Assembly (NCBI RefSeq): GCF_900116515.1
Contig: NZ_FPBA01000002.1
Span: 62,001 to 126,000, forward strand
Direction: 5' to 3'
Source of the DNA: Geodermatophilus amargosae
GTDB taxonomy: Bacteria > Actinomycetota > Actinomycetes > Mycobacteriales > Geodermatophilaceae
DNA: 64,000 nucleotides
Position 1 is the stretch's first letter, and each line of letters starts with the position of its first letter. Both the position numbers and the translations under genes were made by a program. The notes beneath the pieces were generated by a model that was not told the origin of the DNA, did not search any database, and saw nothing but the letters and a program-made list of their open reading frames with translations. Below are positions 24,342 to 34,200 of the stretch, one piece after another.

Positions 24342-25651
24342 TTGGCTCCTCCGGTGGCCCGCAGCTCCAGCACGGCGGCGGTGCCGGGATCGAGTCCCTT
24401 CGCGGCGGCCTGCACCGCGTCGGGGGGAACGGCGGCCAGCCGGGCGGCCAGCTCGCCGGCCAGCTCGGCGCGGCCGTGGACGAGCTCGGCACCGGCGAAG
24501 GCGAGGGTGCGGCCCAGCACCGAGTCGGCCTGGCGCAGCAGCTGGGCACTGGTGCGCGCCTGCACGCGGGCCAGCTCCTCGACACTGACGCCCTCGGTGG
24601 ACACCCGGCCGATCTCGTCGTGGACGGCGGCCAGCACGTCGTCGACACCGATCGCGGCCGGGTGGTGCACCTGGGTGGTGAGCAGCGTGGCGTCGCGGAC
24701 GTCGAACGGGTCGCCGAAGAGCCCGACGTAGCTGGCCTGCGCCACCGCCAGGCGGTCGTCGTGCACCAGCCGGCGCTCGAGCCGGGAGGCGTCGCCCTCG
24801 CTGAGCAGCTCGGCCAGCAGCACGGTGCCGAGGTAGGTGTCGAGGTCACCGACCGGGTCGGGCACCCGCCAGCCCAGGGCGACGGCAGGCGCGGGGGCCA
24901 GCCGGTCCTCGACGACGTCGCGGCGCACGGTCGTGGGCGAGGGCTCGCCGGTGTTCGGCGTCGGCGGCACCTCGCGGGCCTCGACCTGGCCGAACCAGCG
25001 GCGGACCAGGCGCTCGGTCTCGCCGACGTCGAGGTCCCCGCCGATGCACAGCACCGCGTTGCCCGGCGCGTAGTAGCGGGAGAAGAAGTCCGTGGCGTCG
25101 GCGACCGTGGAGCTCTCCAGGTCGACGAAGGAGCCGTAACCGTCGTGGGTGTTGGCGAAGCTCTCGAACGCCACCTGCGGCAGCTGCAGCCAGGGGAAGG
25201 CGCCGTAGGGCCGGTTGAGCACGTTGACCCGGATCTCCTCCTTCACCACGTCGATCTGGTTGCGGAGGTTCTCCTCGGTGATGGCCGGGGCGGCCATGCG
25301 GTCGGCCTCGAGGAACAGCGCGCGCTCCAGCGCCTCGGACGGCAGCGCCTCGTAGTAGTTCGTGTAGTCCTGGTGGGTCGAGCCGTTGAACGTGCCACCC
25401 GCGGCCTGCACCAGGCGGGCGTGCTCCATCTTCGGCACGTGCGCCGAGCCCTGGAACATCACGTGCTCGAAGAGGTGGGCGAACCCGGTGCGGCCCTCCG
25501 GCTCGTTGCGCATGCCCACGTCGTAGAAGACGCTCACGGCGACGACCGGCACGCTGCGGTCGGGCGCGAGGACGACGCGCAGCCCGTTGTCGAGGGAGAA
25601 GCGCTCCACCGGGTGCCGCAGTGTCAGGTCGGCCCCAGTCGCTGCTGTCAC
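24338..25651 (-). CDS. M16 zinc peptidase, catalytic subunit
   Basis: 437 residues with the inverted zinc motif HLFEH (H59, E62, H63) and downstream glutamate in the DVVKEEIRVN helix. It is soluble, with no signal peptide. It probably heterodimerises with the inactive M16 encoded next, forming a clamshell peptidase for unfolded peptides. TAGGGT ends 7 bases before the GTG start, so it should be leaderless and head the M16-M16-nudC operon. Confidence 0.92.
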   Translation of the reverse strand: MTAATGADLTLRHPVERFSLDNGLRVVLAPDRSVPVVAVSVFYDVGMRNEPEGRTGFAHLFEHVMFQGSAHVPKMEHARLVQAAGGTFNGSTHQDYTNYYEALPSEALERALFLEADRMAAPAITEENLRNQIDVVKEEIRVNVLNRPYGAFPWLQLPQVAFESFANTHDGYGSFVDLESSTVADATDFFSRYYAPGNAVLCIGGDLDVGETERLVRRWFGQVEAREVPPTPNTGEPSPTTVRRDVVEDRLAPAPAVALGWRVPDPVGDLDTYLGTVLLAELLSEGDASRLERRLVHDDRLAVAQASYVGLFGDPFDVRDATLLTTQVHHPAAIGVDDVLAAVHDEIGRVSTEGVSVEELARVQARTSAQLLRQADSVLGRTLAFAGAELVHGRAELAGELAARLAAVPPDAVQAAAKGLDPGTAAVLELRATGGAK

Positions 25652-25657
25652 GGACCG

Positions 25658-25663
25658 ACCCTA
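25658..25663 (-). promoter_or_regulatory. -10 element, leaderless M16 operon
   Basis: TAGGGT on the minus strand, last base 7 positions from the GTG at 25651. Confidence 0.55.
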
Positions 25664-25692
25664 ACCACGCGGGACGACGCCCCGCCGGGCGG

Positions 25693-26604
25693 TCACAACA
25701 CGTCGATGTCGGCGACGAGCCGGTCGATGGTCCCGTACAGCTCCGCGTGCGTGTTCGGGATGGAGACGTAGAGCAGCGCGGGGTCGGGCCGGCCGACGTC
25801 GACGACCAGCAGCGCCGCGCGCTCGCCGGTCGAGTCGTAGCCCTCGACGTCCCAGGTCAGCTGGAACTCGATCAGGTGCGCGGCGTGGCCGTCGACGGTC
25901 AGGGCCTCGTCGCGCAGCACCTCCCGCTCGTTCGGGTACGGGTAGTAGGCGGCGCGCACGCTGTCGGCCAGGGCGGTGACCGTGGCCTGCTCGCTGCCCG
26001 GGCCGGTCCAGCCGTAGCCGTCGGCGACCGGCCCCGAGGTGCACTGGGCGATGAAGATGCCGCCGTCGGGCGTCTGCTCCTGGGTGATGAAGTACTGCCC
26101 GGCGATGGTGCGGGTCTCGGGCATCGGGCCGCGGTCGTACTCGTACCAGCCGTTGCCGAGGAACGGGTACGAGATCCCCGACTCCTCGTCGATGATCCGC
26201 ACGGTGCCCGGCGGGAAGGTGCTGCCGGCCGGCGGGGAGCTCGCCACGGGTGGGTCGGTGACGGCGCCCGGGCCGGTGGGGCTGCCGCCGGACAGCCCGA
26301 CGACCAGCGCGACGACGACGACGGCCACCACGGCGAGCACCGAGCCGCCGATCCACCAGGCCGTGCGGGCACCCCGGCGCGGCTCCGACGCCGGCCCGGG
26401 TTGCCAGGCGTCGCTCCCCCACGTCGACGGCGCCGGCGGGCGGGGCGGGGCGGGCACCGGGGACGCCTGGACGGCGACGCCCGGGCCGGCCGGCGTCGTG
26501 ACGTCCGACCAGCTCTCGCCGTTCCACCAGCGCACCATCCCGGTGGCACCGTCGGGGTCGGGGTACCACCCCGCGGGTGCGGCCGTCAGCCCAGGTCCGG
26601 TCAC
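25693..26604 (-). CDS. DUF2510 single-pass membrane protein
   Basis: 303 residues. An N-terminal DUF2510 motif (AAPAGWYPDPDGATGMVRWW) is followed by a Pro-rich linker, one membrane helix (AWWIGGSVLAVVAVVVVALV, about residues 80-100), and an outer domain of about 200 residues with one visible cysteine and the segments PFLGNGWYEYDRGP and GQYFITQEQTPDG. The fold of the outer domain is not recognised. DUF2510 is an actinobacterial cytoplasmic tag with no set function. It starts at GTG 26604. Confidence 0.78.
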   Translation of the reverse strand: MTGPGLTAAPAGWYPDPDGATGMVRWWNGESWSDVTTPAGPGVAVQASPVPAPPRPPAPSTWGSDAWQPGPASEPRRGARTAWWIGGSVLAVVAVVVVALVVGLSGGSPTGPGAVTDPPVASSPPAGSTFPPGTVRIIDEESGISYPFLGNGWYEYDRGPMPETRTIAGQYFITQEQTPDGGIFIAQCTSGPVADGYGWTGPGSEQATVTALADSVRAAYYPYPNEREVLRDEALTVDGHAAHLIEFQLTWDVEGYDSTGERAALLVVDVGRPDPALLYVSIPNTHAELYGTIDRLVADIDVL

Positions 26605-26611
26605 GGGGGTC

Positions 26612-26617
26612 AGGGTA
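26612..26617 (-). promoter_or_regulatory. -10 element, leaderless DUF2510 gene
   Basis: TACCCT on the minus strand ends 8 bases before the GTG at 26604. Confidence 0.5.
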
Positions 26618-26659
26618 GGACGGGGAGCCCGCCGATCCTGGTTCCCGCGGCGCGGGCGG

Positions 26660-28282
26660 TCAGCTGTAGCCGCGGTCGGCGTTGCTGTCCCACCAGCTGC
26701 GCAGGTTCGACAGCTGCGAGTCGCCGCCGCCGCGCACCTCCGCGACGCCGTACGTGCCCAGGTCGTCCCAGGTCCAGGCGAACACCGCGTCGCCGTCGCC
26801 GTCGACCCAGCAGGCCGCGCGGCCGACCTCGGTGCCGCCGTCGTCGAGGTCGCCGTCCGCGATCGGGAACCAGCCCACCGGGCCGCTGCTGCTCGACCCG
26901 CACCCGAAGCGGTCCTCGAGCGGCTCGAGCCCCTGCTGCTCGATGTCGGCGGCCAGGGCCTGCGGGGCGCCGTCGTCCTCGTGGGCGGTGAACGTGCTGC
27001 TGGTGACCCCGGTCCCCGGGTCGGCCGGGCAGGCGACCTCCCGCAGCACGCCGTCGGCGGGCTCCTGCCCGGTGCAGTCGCCGAGCTCCACGCCGGCCGG
27101 GAGGGTGGCGGCCACGAGCCGCTGCCCGGCTCCGGCAGCAGCGTCGCCGGCGTCGTCGGACCGGAGGGCGACCAGCACCAGGGAGACGGCGAGGACGAGG
27201 GAGAGGACGGCCCCGAGTGCCGCGAGCACCCACGGCAGGCGGGCGGCCCGCTGCCCAGCGGGTGCGGCCGGCGGTCGCGGTCCGACGGTGGTGGGCGGCG
27301 CGAGCGGCCGCGGCGCGGCCTGCTGCCGGGTGACCGCCCGCCCGTTCCCGCCCCCGGGACCCGGGCCCACCGTCGTCCCGGCGTCGCCGCTGGGCACCGG
27401 GACGCCACTGTCGGCCAGCGCGGCACGCGCGGCGGCGGCCATGGCCCCGGCCGTCGCCCAGCGCTGCTCGCGGTCCTTCGCCAGGCCGCGCAGCACGACG
27501 CCGTCGAGCGCCGGCGGGATGCCGGGCGTCAGTGACGACGGCGGGGGCGGCGGCTGGTGCATGTGCGCGGCCATGAGCGCCACGGGGTCGGCGCCGGGGA
27601 ACAGCCGGCGGCCGGTGAGCGCCTCGAAGAGCACGCAGGCGAGGGAGTAGACGTCGGCGCGGGCGTCGAGCGCGGTCGAGCCGAAGCGCTCCGGCGCCAT
27701 GTACTCGGTGCTGCCCACGGCCATGCCGGTGCCGGTGAGCGCCGGGCCGGGAGCGTCCTCGGAGGTGCGGGCGATGCCGAAGTCGGCGAGGTAGCAGAAG
27801 TCCTCGCCGGGCGCGGAGCCGGCGAGGTCGCCGCCGTCGGAGCGGGCGACCAGCAGCACGTTGGAGGGCTTGACGTCGCGGTGCACCAGCCCGCCGGCGT
27901 GCGCGGCGTCGAGCGCCCGGGCCACCTGCCCGACGACGTCGACGGCGCGCGCCGGGGCCAGCCGCCCGGCGCGGCGCAGCAGCGAGGCGAGGTCCTCGCC
28001 CTCGACCAGCCGCATGTCGAGGAACAGCTGCCCGTCGATCTCGCCGAAGCGGTGGATCGGGACGACGTGCGGCTCGTTGAGGCGGGCGGCGATGCGGGCC
28101 TCGCGGCGGAAGCGCTCGCGGTAACCCTCGTCGGCGGCCCACTGCTGGTGCAGGACCTTGAGGGCGACGTCGCGCTCGTGCTCGTCGTCGTGCGCCCGCA
28201 GCACCGACCCCATGCCGCCGCTGCCCAGCAGGCCGAGGACGCGGTAGGGGCCGAAGCGCCCGCCGGGCTCGGGAACGGTCAC
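26660..28282 (-). CDS. Membrane Ser/Thr protein kinase (PknB-like) with outer sensor domain
   Basis: 540 residues. The kinase domain is at about 10-270 with GLLGSGGMGSVLRA, the lysine in DVALKVL, catalytic HRDVKPSN, ADFGIA, and GSTEYMAPER. After a Pro-rich juxtamembrane stretch comes one helix (LPWVLAALGAVLSLVLAVSL) and an outer domain of about 140 residues with paired cysteines and ending SWWDSNADRGYS. It has no PASTA repeats. The outer domain resembles that of the secreted protein at 41048. The GTG start overlaps the M20 peptidase stop. The signal is unknown. Confidence 0.9.
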   Translation of the reverse strand: MTVPEPGGRFGPYRVLGLLGSGGMGSVLRAHDDEHERDVALKVLHQQWAADEGYRERFRREARIAARLNEPHVVPIHRFGEIDGQLFLDMRLVEGEDLASLLRRAGRLAPARAVDVVGQVARALDAAHAGGLVHRDVKPSNVLLVARSDGGDLAGSAPGEDFCYLADFGIARTSEDAPGPALTGTGMAVGSTEYMAPERFGSTALDARADVYSLACVLFEALTGRRLFPGADPVALMAAHMHQPPPPPSSLTPGIPPALDGVVLRGLAKDREQRWATAGAMAAAARAALADSGVPVPSGDAGTTVGPGPGGGNGRAVTRQQAAPRPLAPPTTVGPRPPAAPAGQRAARLPWVLAALGAVLSLVLAVSLVLVALRSDDAGDAAAGAGQRLVAATLPAGVELGDCTGQEPADGVLREVACPADPGTGVTSSTFTAHEDDGAPQALAADIEQQGLEPLEDRFGCGSSSSGPVGWFPIADGDLDDGGTEVGRAACWVDGDGDAVFAWTWDDLGTYGVAEVRGGGDSQLSNLRSWWDSNADRGYS

Positions 28283-29682
28283 CGGGCCGCCAGCTCCCGC
28301 CACAGGTGGGCCGCCGCCTCGGCGCCGCGGTACAGCATCGGCAGCAGGACCCGCTCGTTCGGCGAGTGGATGCGGTCGGTGGGCAGCCCCGCGCCGAGGA
28401 AGACCAGCGGGGCGCCGAGCACCTCGACCAGGTCGGCCTCGGGGCCGCTGCCGCCCTCGCGGGTGAACAGGACGTCGTCGGGCGCGGTGTCGAAGGCCTG
28501 CGCGATGGCCCGCAGGAGGGCGCCCGTGTACGGGGAGTCGAGGTCGCTGGCGCACGGGGAGACGCCGCCGGGCGGGGTGTGCACCTCGGCCACGATGCCC
28601 TCGGGCACGCGCTCGTCCACCCACTGCCGCAGCAGCGGGCCGACGTCCCCGGGGTGCTGGTCGGCGACCAGCCGGAAGGTGAGCTTGGCGTGCGCCTCGG
28701 CCGGGACGATGGTCTTGTGGCCGGGGCCGGTGTAGCCGCCCCACATGCCGTTGACCTCGGCGGTCGGCCGGGCACCGATCCGCTCCAGCGTGCTGAAGCC
28801 CTCCTCCCCCGCGGTGGCGCGGGAGGCGGCCGGGCCGGCCAGCCAGGCGGCCTCGTCGAAGGGCACGCGGGCCATGAGCTCGCGCCCGCGGTCGGTCAGC
28901 GGCCGCACCTTGTCGTAGAAGCCCGGCAGCGTGACCCGGCCGTGCTCGTCGTGCAGCGCGGCCAGCAGCTCCGCCATCGCGTGCAGCGGGTTGGGCACGC
29001 CGCCGCCGAAGGAGCCCGAGTGCAGGTCGACGGCGGGGCCGCGCAGGGTGATCTCGGCGTCGGCCAGGCCGCGCATGGCGACGACGGCGCTCGGCACGTC
29101 GGGTGCGGCCATGCCGGTGTCGCTGACGACGACCACGTCGCAGGCCAGCCGGTCGGCGCGCTCGCGCAGCAGGTCGGCGAAGTGCGGCGAGCCGGACTCC
29201 TCCTCGCCCTCGACCAGCAGCTTCACCGTGACGGCGGGGGTGTCGCGGCCGGTGGCGGCCAGGTGCGCGCGGATGCCGAGCAGGTGGAAGGCGACGTTGC
29301 CCTTGTCGTCGATGGCGCCGCGGGCGTGCAGCTCCGGGCCGTCGAGGGTCTCGACGCGGGTCGGCTCGAAGGGCGGGCGCTCCCACAGCTCCAGCGGGTC
29401 GACCGGCTGCACGTCGTGGTGGCCGTAGACCAGCGCGACCGGCGCAGCGTCGTCCGCGCTGGGCCACTCGGCGTAGACGGCCGGCGCGCCCGGGGTCGGC
29501 CAGATCTCGACGACGGGGAAGCCGGTGCGCCGCAGCGCCCCGGCCAGCCACTCGGCGCTGGCGGCGACGTCGCCGGCGTGCGCGGGGTCGGCCGAGATCG
29601 ACGGGATGCGCAGCCAGGCGTCGAGGTCGGCGTGGAGGTCGTCGAGGTGGGCCTGCACGAAGGCGCGTTCCGGGCTGGTCAC
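28279..29682 (-). CDS. M20-family dipeptidase/carboxypeptidase
   Basis: 467 residues, full length for M20 dipeptidases. Metal ligands are visible in YGHHDVQP, ARGAIDDKGN, and the catalytic EGEEESGS; LRGPAVDLHSGSFGGGVPNP is the dimerisation/lid segment and the last His lies near RIHSPNERVLL. It hydrolyses dipeptides or acyl-amino acids in the cytosol; substrate unknown. A TACGGT box lies 9 bases upstream of GTG 29682. It is coupled to the kinase gene by a 4-base overlap, an unusual pairing. Confidence 0.92.
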   Translation of the reverse strand: MTSPERAFVQAHLDDLHADLDAWLRIPSISADPAHAGDVAASAEWLAGALRRTGFPVVEIWPTPGAPAVYAEWPSADDAAPVALVYGHHDVQPVDPLELWERPPFEPTRVETLDGPELHARGAIDDKGNVAFHLLGIRAHLAATGRDTPAVTVKLLVEGEEESGSPHFADLLRERADRLACDVVVVSDTGMAAPDVPSAVVAMRGLADAEITLRGPAVDLHSGSFGGGVPNPLHAMAELLAALHDEHGRVTLPGFYDKVRPLTDRGRELMARVPFDEAAWLAGPAASRATAGEEGFSTLERIGARPTAEVNGMWGGYTGPGHKTIVPAEAHAKLTFRLVADQHPGDVGPLLRQWVDERVPEGIVAEVHTPPGGVSPCASDLDSPYTGALLRAIAQAFDTAPDDVLFTREGGSGPEADLVEVLGAPLVFLGAGLPTDRIHSPNERVLLPMLYRGAEAAAHLWRELAAR

Positions 29683-29729
29683 GAGCGCCGACCGTAGCGG
29701 CGCGCGGGTGGCGCGTCCGCCCCGGCCAC

Positions 29730-29735
29730 TAGGTT
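29730..29735 (+). promoter_or_regulatory. -10 element, leaderless epoxide-hydrolase-like gene
   Basis: TAGGTT ends 8 bases before the ATG at 29743. Confidence 0.5.
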
Positions 29736-29742
29736 CGGCGAC

Positions 29743-30579
29743 ATGGGCGGAGAGCTGCTGCGGGTCGACGTCGGTGACCTGACCTTCGACGTGCGGGCCG
29801 ACGGCCCCGGGGACGGGCGGCCGGTGGTGCTGCTGCACGGCTTCCCGGAGACCTCGGCGTCGTGGGCGGCGGTGACGCCGCGGCTGGTCGAGGCGGGGCT
29901 GCGCACCTACGCCGTCGACCAGCTGGGCTACTCCCCCGGCGCCCGGCCGCAGGAGGTGGAGGCCTACGCGCTGACCAACCTCGCGCAGGTCACCGCCGAC
30001 CTCATGACGGCGATGGAGGTGCCGGTCGCCGACGTCGTCGGGCACGACTGGGGCGCCAACGTCGCGTGGGCGCTGGCCGCCTGGCACCCCGACCGGGTGC
30101 GCTCGCTGACCGCCGTCTCGGTGCCGCACCCGACGGCGTTCACCGCCGCCTTCCGCAGCGATCCCGAGCAGAAGGAGCGCTCCGCCTACATCCGGCTGTT
30201 CTGGCAGGCGGGCAAGGCCGAGGAGGTGCTGCTCGCCGACGACGCCCGCCGGCTGCGCCGCATGTACGGCGACGGCGTCGACCCGGAGTCGATCGACGAG
30301 TACGTGGCCGTGCTGTCGGCGCCGGGCGCGCTGACCGCCGCGCTGAACTGGTACCGGGCGATGAGCTCGGCGACGCCGGTGGACGACGTCGCGGTGCCCA
30401 CCACGTACGTGTGGAGCGACGCCGACATGGCGATCGGCCGCACCGCCGCCAAGGGCTGCGCCGCGCACGTCACCGGCGACTACCGCTTCGTGGAGCTGGC
30501 CGGCATCAGCCACTGGATCCCCGAGCAGGCACCCGACCGGCTCGCCACCGCGATCCTCGACCGGGTCGCCTCCAGCTGA
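29743..30579 (+). CDS. Alpha/beta hydrolase, epoxide hydrolase / dehalogenase type
   Basis: 278 residues. The oxyanion motif HGFPETSASW is followed by nucleophile D102 in VVGHDWGANVAW, and the catalytic His is in LAGISHWIPEQAPD. An Asp nucleophile marks the epoxide hydrolase and haloalkane dehalogenase branch rather than esterases. A cap domain lies between about residues 130 and 210. It is convergent with the acetyltransferase gene across a long hairpin. Confidence 0.9.
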   Translation: MGGELLRVDVGDLTFDVRADGPGDGRPVVLLHGFPETSASWAAVTPRLVEAGLRTYAVDQLGYSPGARPQEVEAYALTNLAQVTADLMTAMEVPVADVVGHDWGANVAWALAAWHPDRVRSLTAVSVPHPTAFTAAFRSDPEQKERSAYIRLFWQAGKAEEVLLADDARRLRRMYGDGVDPESIDEYVAVLSAPGALTAALNWYRAMSSATPVDDVAVPTTYVWSDADMAIGRTAAKGCAAHVTGDYRFVELAGISHWIPEQAPDRLATAILDRVASS

Positions 30580-30603
30580 CAGCTGCCCGCTGCGGTGGGT
30601 CCG

Positions 30604-30671
30604 CCGCCCTCACCGCCCGGTGCCCGACCTCGCGCCGCGGGGTGAGGTCGGGCACCGCACGGTGAGGGCGG
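30604..30671. terminator. Nested long inverted repeat between convergent genes
   Basis: Outer arms CCGCCCTCACCG/CGGTGAGGGCGG are 12 bp and perfect; inner arms CGGTGCCCGACCTC/GAGGTCGGGCACCG are 14 bp and perfect, separated by two bases on each side. It should terminate both the hydrolase and the acetyltransferase transcripts. Confidence 0.8.
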
Positions 30672-30686
30672 AGAGCAGAAGAGGGG

Positions 30687-31181
30687 TCAGAGCAGCCGAT
30701 AGTAGCGGACCAGCGGCAACGGCGTGAAGCCGGCCGCCTCGTAGGTCCGGCGGGCCGGCGCGTGCCCGGGGTCGCCGCCGGTACCGATGACGGCCAGCCG
30801 CACGCCGGCGTCCCGGAGCACGGCCAGCCCGGCCTCCAGCAGCCGCGCGCCGGTGCCGCGCCGCTGGGCGGCCGGGTCCACGGCGAGCATCTCGACCTCG
30901 CCGCTGCCCGGCTCGTCGTGCGTCTCGCCGTGGACGACGACGGCCACGAAGCCCACCGGCCGGTCGTCCTCGGTGGCCACCAGCACCTGCATCGCGGGGT
31001 CGCGGCAGGTCCTCTCGACCGCCGCGGCCTGCGACCGCTCCCAGTCCGGGTAGAGGTGCCGGTGGACCGCCGGGCCCAGGACGGCCGCGAAGGAGGCGAA
31101 CACCGGCGCCCACGCCTGCAGCGACAGGTCCACGACCGCGGCGACGTCGGCGTCCTCGAGGTCCCGGATCACGACGGTCAC
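30687..31181 (-). CDS. GNAT-family N-acetyltransferase
   Basis: 164 residues. The acetyl-CoA motif A is EVEMLAVDPAAQRRGTGARL (Q/RxxGxG/A form), with motif B in ARRTYEAAGFTPLPL. The N-terminus IRDLEDADVAAVVDLS is typical. The substrate is unknown. The stop is 21 bases from the hairpin; adnB lies upstream on the same strand, 21 bases away, so it may be co-transcribed with adnAB. Confidence 0.88.
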   Translation of the reverse strand: MTVVIRDLEDADVAAVVDLSLQAWAPVFASFAAVLGPAVHRHLYPDWERSQAAAVERTCRDPAMQVLVATEDDRPVGFVAVVVHGETHDEPGSGEVEMLAVDPAAQRRGTGARLLEAGLAVLRDAGVRLAVIGTGGDPGHAPARRTYEAAGFTPLPLVRYYRLL

Positions 31182-31202
31182 CCGGTCAGGGTCGCGACCG
31201 CG

Positions 31203-34200
31203 TCAAACGGGTTCGAGGTCGTCCTCGGGCGGCGGGGGCAGCTCGTCATCGGGCTCGGGCGGCAGGTCGTCGCCGGCGGCCTCGCCGGTGACGAGGGCCA
31301 GCAGGCCGGCCTCGTCGAGCAGGTCGACCGGGCGCACGGTCACGCCCGCGGCGACGTGGTGGAAGCCCGCGCTGACCCTCTCGACCGGGACACCGGCCAG
31401 CCGCGACCAGCCGAGCCGGTAGGCGGCCAGCTGCACGGCGGCCGCCGCCAGCTCAGCGCCCGAGGGCGGCGGGCCGGTCTTCCAGTCGACGACCTCGAAC
31501 CCGCCCGCGTCGTCGGCGAAGACGGCGTCGATCCGGCCGCGGAGGGTGAGCGGGCCCAGCGGCGTCTCGAACGGCACCTCGACCTCGACCGGCTGGCGGT
31601 CGGCCCACGGGCCGGCGAGGAACGCCTCCTGCAGGGCCGCCAGCGCGCCGTCGGGAGGCGCGGACTCATCACCGGAGCCGGGCAGCTCGTCGAGGTCGAG
31701 CAGCCGGGAGGCGCCGAAGCGCTCCTCCAGCCAGGCGTGGAACGCGGTGCCGCGGCGGGCCAGCGGCGCGGGCGCGGCCGGCATCGGCCGCCGCAGCCGG
31801 CGGGCCAGCTCGGCCGGGTCGCGGCGCAGGGCCACCAGTTCCGACACCGACAGGTGGCTGGGCAACGGCACCTCGACGGTCGGGCGGGCGGTGCGCCGGC
31901 GCTCGCGCAGCAACAGGTCGGCGTCGCGGACCCAGTCCTCGACCACCGGGTCGCCGGCGCCGAGCACGGTGCCGGCGTCGAGCGGGTGCGGAGCCGAGTT
32001 GGCGACCAGCTCCGCGGCGGCGGTGAGCGCCCGGCGGCGCGGCTCGGACAGCGGGTCGGCCGGCCACGTCCCGACCGGCCACTCCTCCAGCGCGGGGTTG
32101 GTGGCGCCCTCCTCGGGCCGCTCCGCCCACGCCACGACGACGCCGGCCCCGGCGGTGCACGCCCGGCGGACGGTGTCGAGCAGCACCGAGGGGCCGTTGG
32201 GCTTCACGCCCTCGCGCCACCAGCTGCCCGAGCACAGCAGCAGGGACTTGGCGCGGGTGACCGCGACGTAGCCGAGCCGGATCTCCTCGGCCTCGCCGAA
32301 GTCCTTCCACTCCTGCACGTAGTCCTCGAGCGCGGCGCGCACCACGGCCTGGTCGCCCGAGCCGGGCACCGGCAGCCGCAGCCGCGGGAGGTCCTCGCGG
32401 TCGGTGGTGCGCAGGTCGACCGGGACCGCGCCGGGGTCCTTGACCCAGGAGTCGCTGGTGTCGGTGCGCGAGGGGAACTGGTCGGCGGTCATGCCGGGGA
32501 CGGCGACGACGTCCCACTCCAGGCCCTTGGCCGAGTGCACGGTGAGCAGCTGCACCGACTCCGGGTCGACCGCCACCTCGCCGGGATCGAGGCCCCGCTC
32601 GCGCTCCTCGGCGTCGCGCAGGTAGCCGAGGAAGGCCGGCAGCGAGGGCAGCTCGGCCAGCTCGGTGAACTCCGCGGCGACGGCGTACAGCGCGTCCAGG
32701 TGTGCCCGCGCCGCACCGGGGCTGACGCCGGGCGCGCTGGCCAGCTCGGTCTCCAGCCCCAGGGTGCGGGCGACCTCGTCGACCAGGTCAGGGAGGGACT
32801 CCCCCAGCCGCGCCCGCAGGGAGGACAGCTCGGCGCCGAGTCGCCGCAGCCGCCGGTGGGCCGCGGCCGAGTAGGCGCCCGGGTCGCCGAGGTCGTCGAG
32901 CGCCTCCACGATGCTGCCGCGCTCGGAGGGGCGGGGAGCCCCGTCGTCGTCCTCGGGGGCGGGCCTGCGGGAGTGCACCAGCGCGCGGGCGCGGGCCTCC
33001 AGCGCGGCGAGGTCGCGGGGGCCGATCCGCCACCGCGCGCCGGTGAGCAGCCGGCCCAGGGCGTCACCGGCGGTGGGGTCGACCAGCACGGTGAGGGTGG
33101 CGACGACGTCGGAGACCTCGGGCACCTCGAGCAGCCCGCCGAGCCCGACGACGGTCACCGGCAGCCCGCGGGCGCGCAGCGCGGCGGCGATCCCGGGCAG
33201 CTGCTTGCGCGTGCGGACGAGCACCGCCGTCGTCGGGGGGCGGCCGTCGGGCCGGGCGGGCAGCAGCGGGTCCTCGCCGCGCCAGCAGGCGGCCAGCCGG
33301 TCGGCGAGCGCCTCTGTCTCCTCGGCGACCGTGGAGTACAGACCGGCGAGGACGGTGCCCCGGCCGGCGCCCGGGCGGGCGGTGAGGTCGGGCAGCTCGA
33401 CGACCGGAGCGGGCAGCATCCCCGCGACGGCGTTGGCGACGTCGAGCACCGCGGCGTCGTTGCGCCAGCTGGTGGCCAGCGTCAGCCGCTGCGCCTCCTT
33501 CCCGCGGGCGCCGGGGAAGGTGCGGTCGAAGCGCTCGATCGTCCCGGAGGAGGCGCCACGCCAGCCGTAGATGGACTGGCGGGGGTCACCGACGGCGAGC
33601 ACCGGGTGGCCGGCGGCCCGGCCGAACAGCGCCTCGAGCATCCGCAGCTGGCCGACGCTGGTGTCCTGGTACTCGTCGAGCAGGACGATCTGCCAGCGCG
33701 TCCGCTCGCGGCGGCCCACCTCGGGCGCGGAGACGGCGATCCGGGCGGCGTGCGCGACCTGGTCGGAGTAGTCGATGGCCCCGGCGGCCCGCTTGCGCGC
33801 CTCGAAGGCCTCGACCAGCGGCAGCAGCGCCACCCGCGCCCGCTGCCGGGCGAGCATGTCGGTGACCGGCTTGTACGGGCCGCGCTTGCCCTTCGCGTCG
33901 GGGTAGCCGGCCACCTGCGCCTCGAGGCGCGCGGTCCACGCCCGCAACGCGGCCGGGCTGACGTCGTGCTCGCCCAGCTCGGCGGCCAGCGCCAGGACGT
34001 CCTCGGTGGTGGTCAGCGGGGTGAGCGGGACGTCGTCCATGTCGCCGGTCCAGCCGGTGACGACGGCGGCCGCCTGCCCCCAGCACATGGCCGGGCCGAG
34101 CACGCCGGCGCCGGGCTCGACGCCGATCCGCAGCCCGTGCTCGGCCACCAGCGAGGCGGCGTAGCCGTGGTAGGTCGACACCGTGGGCACGGCGACGGCG

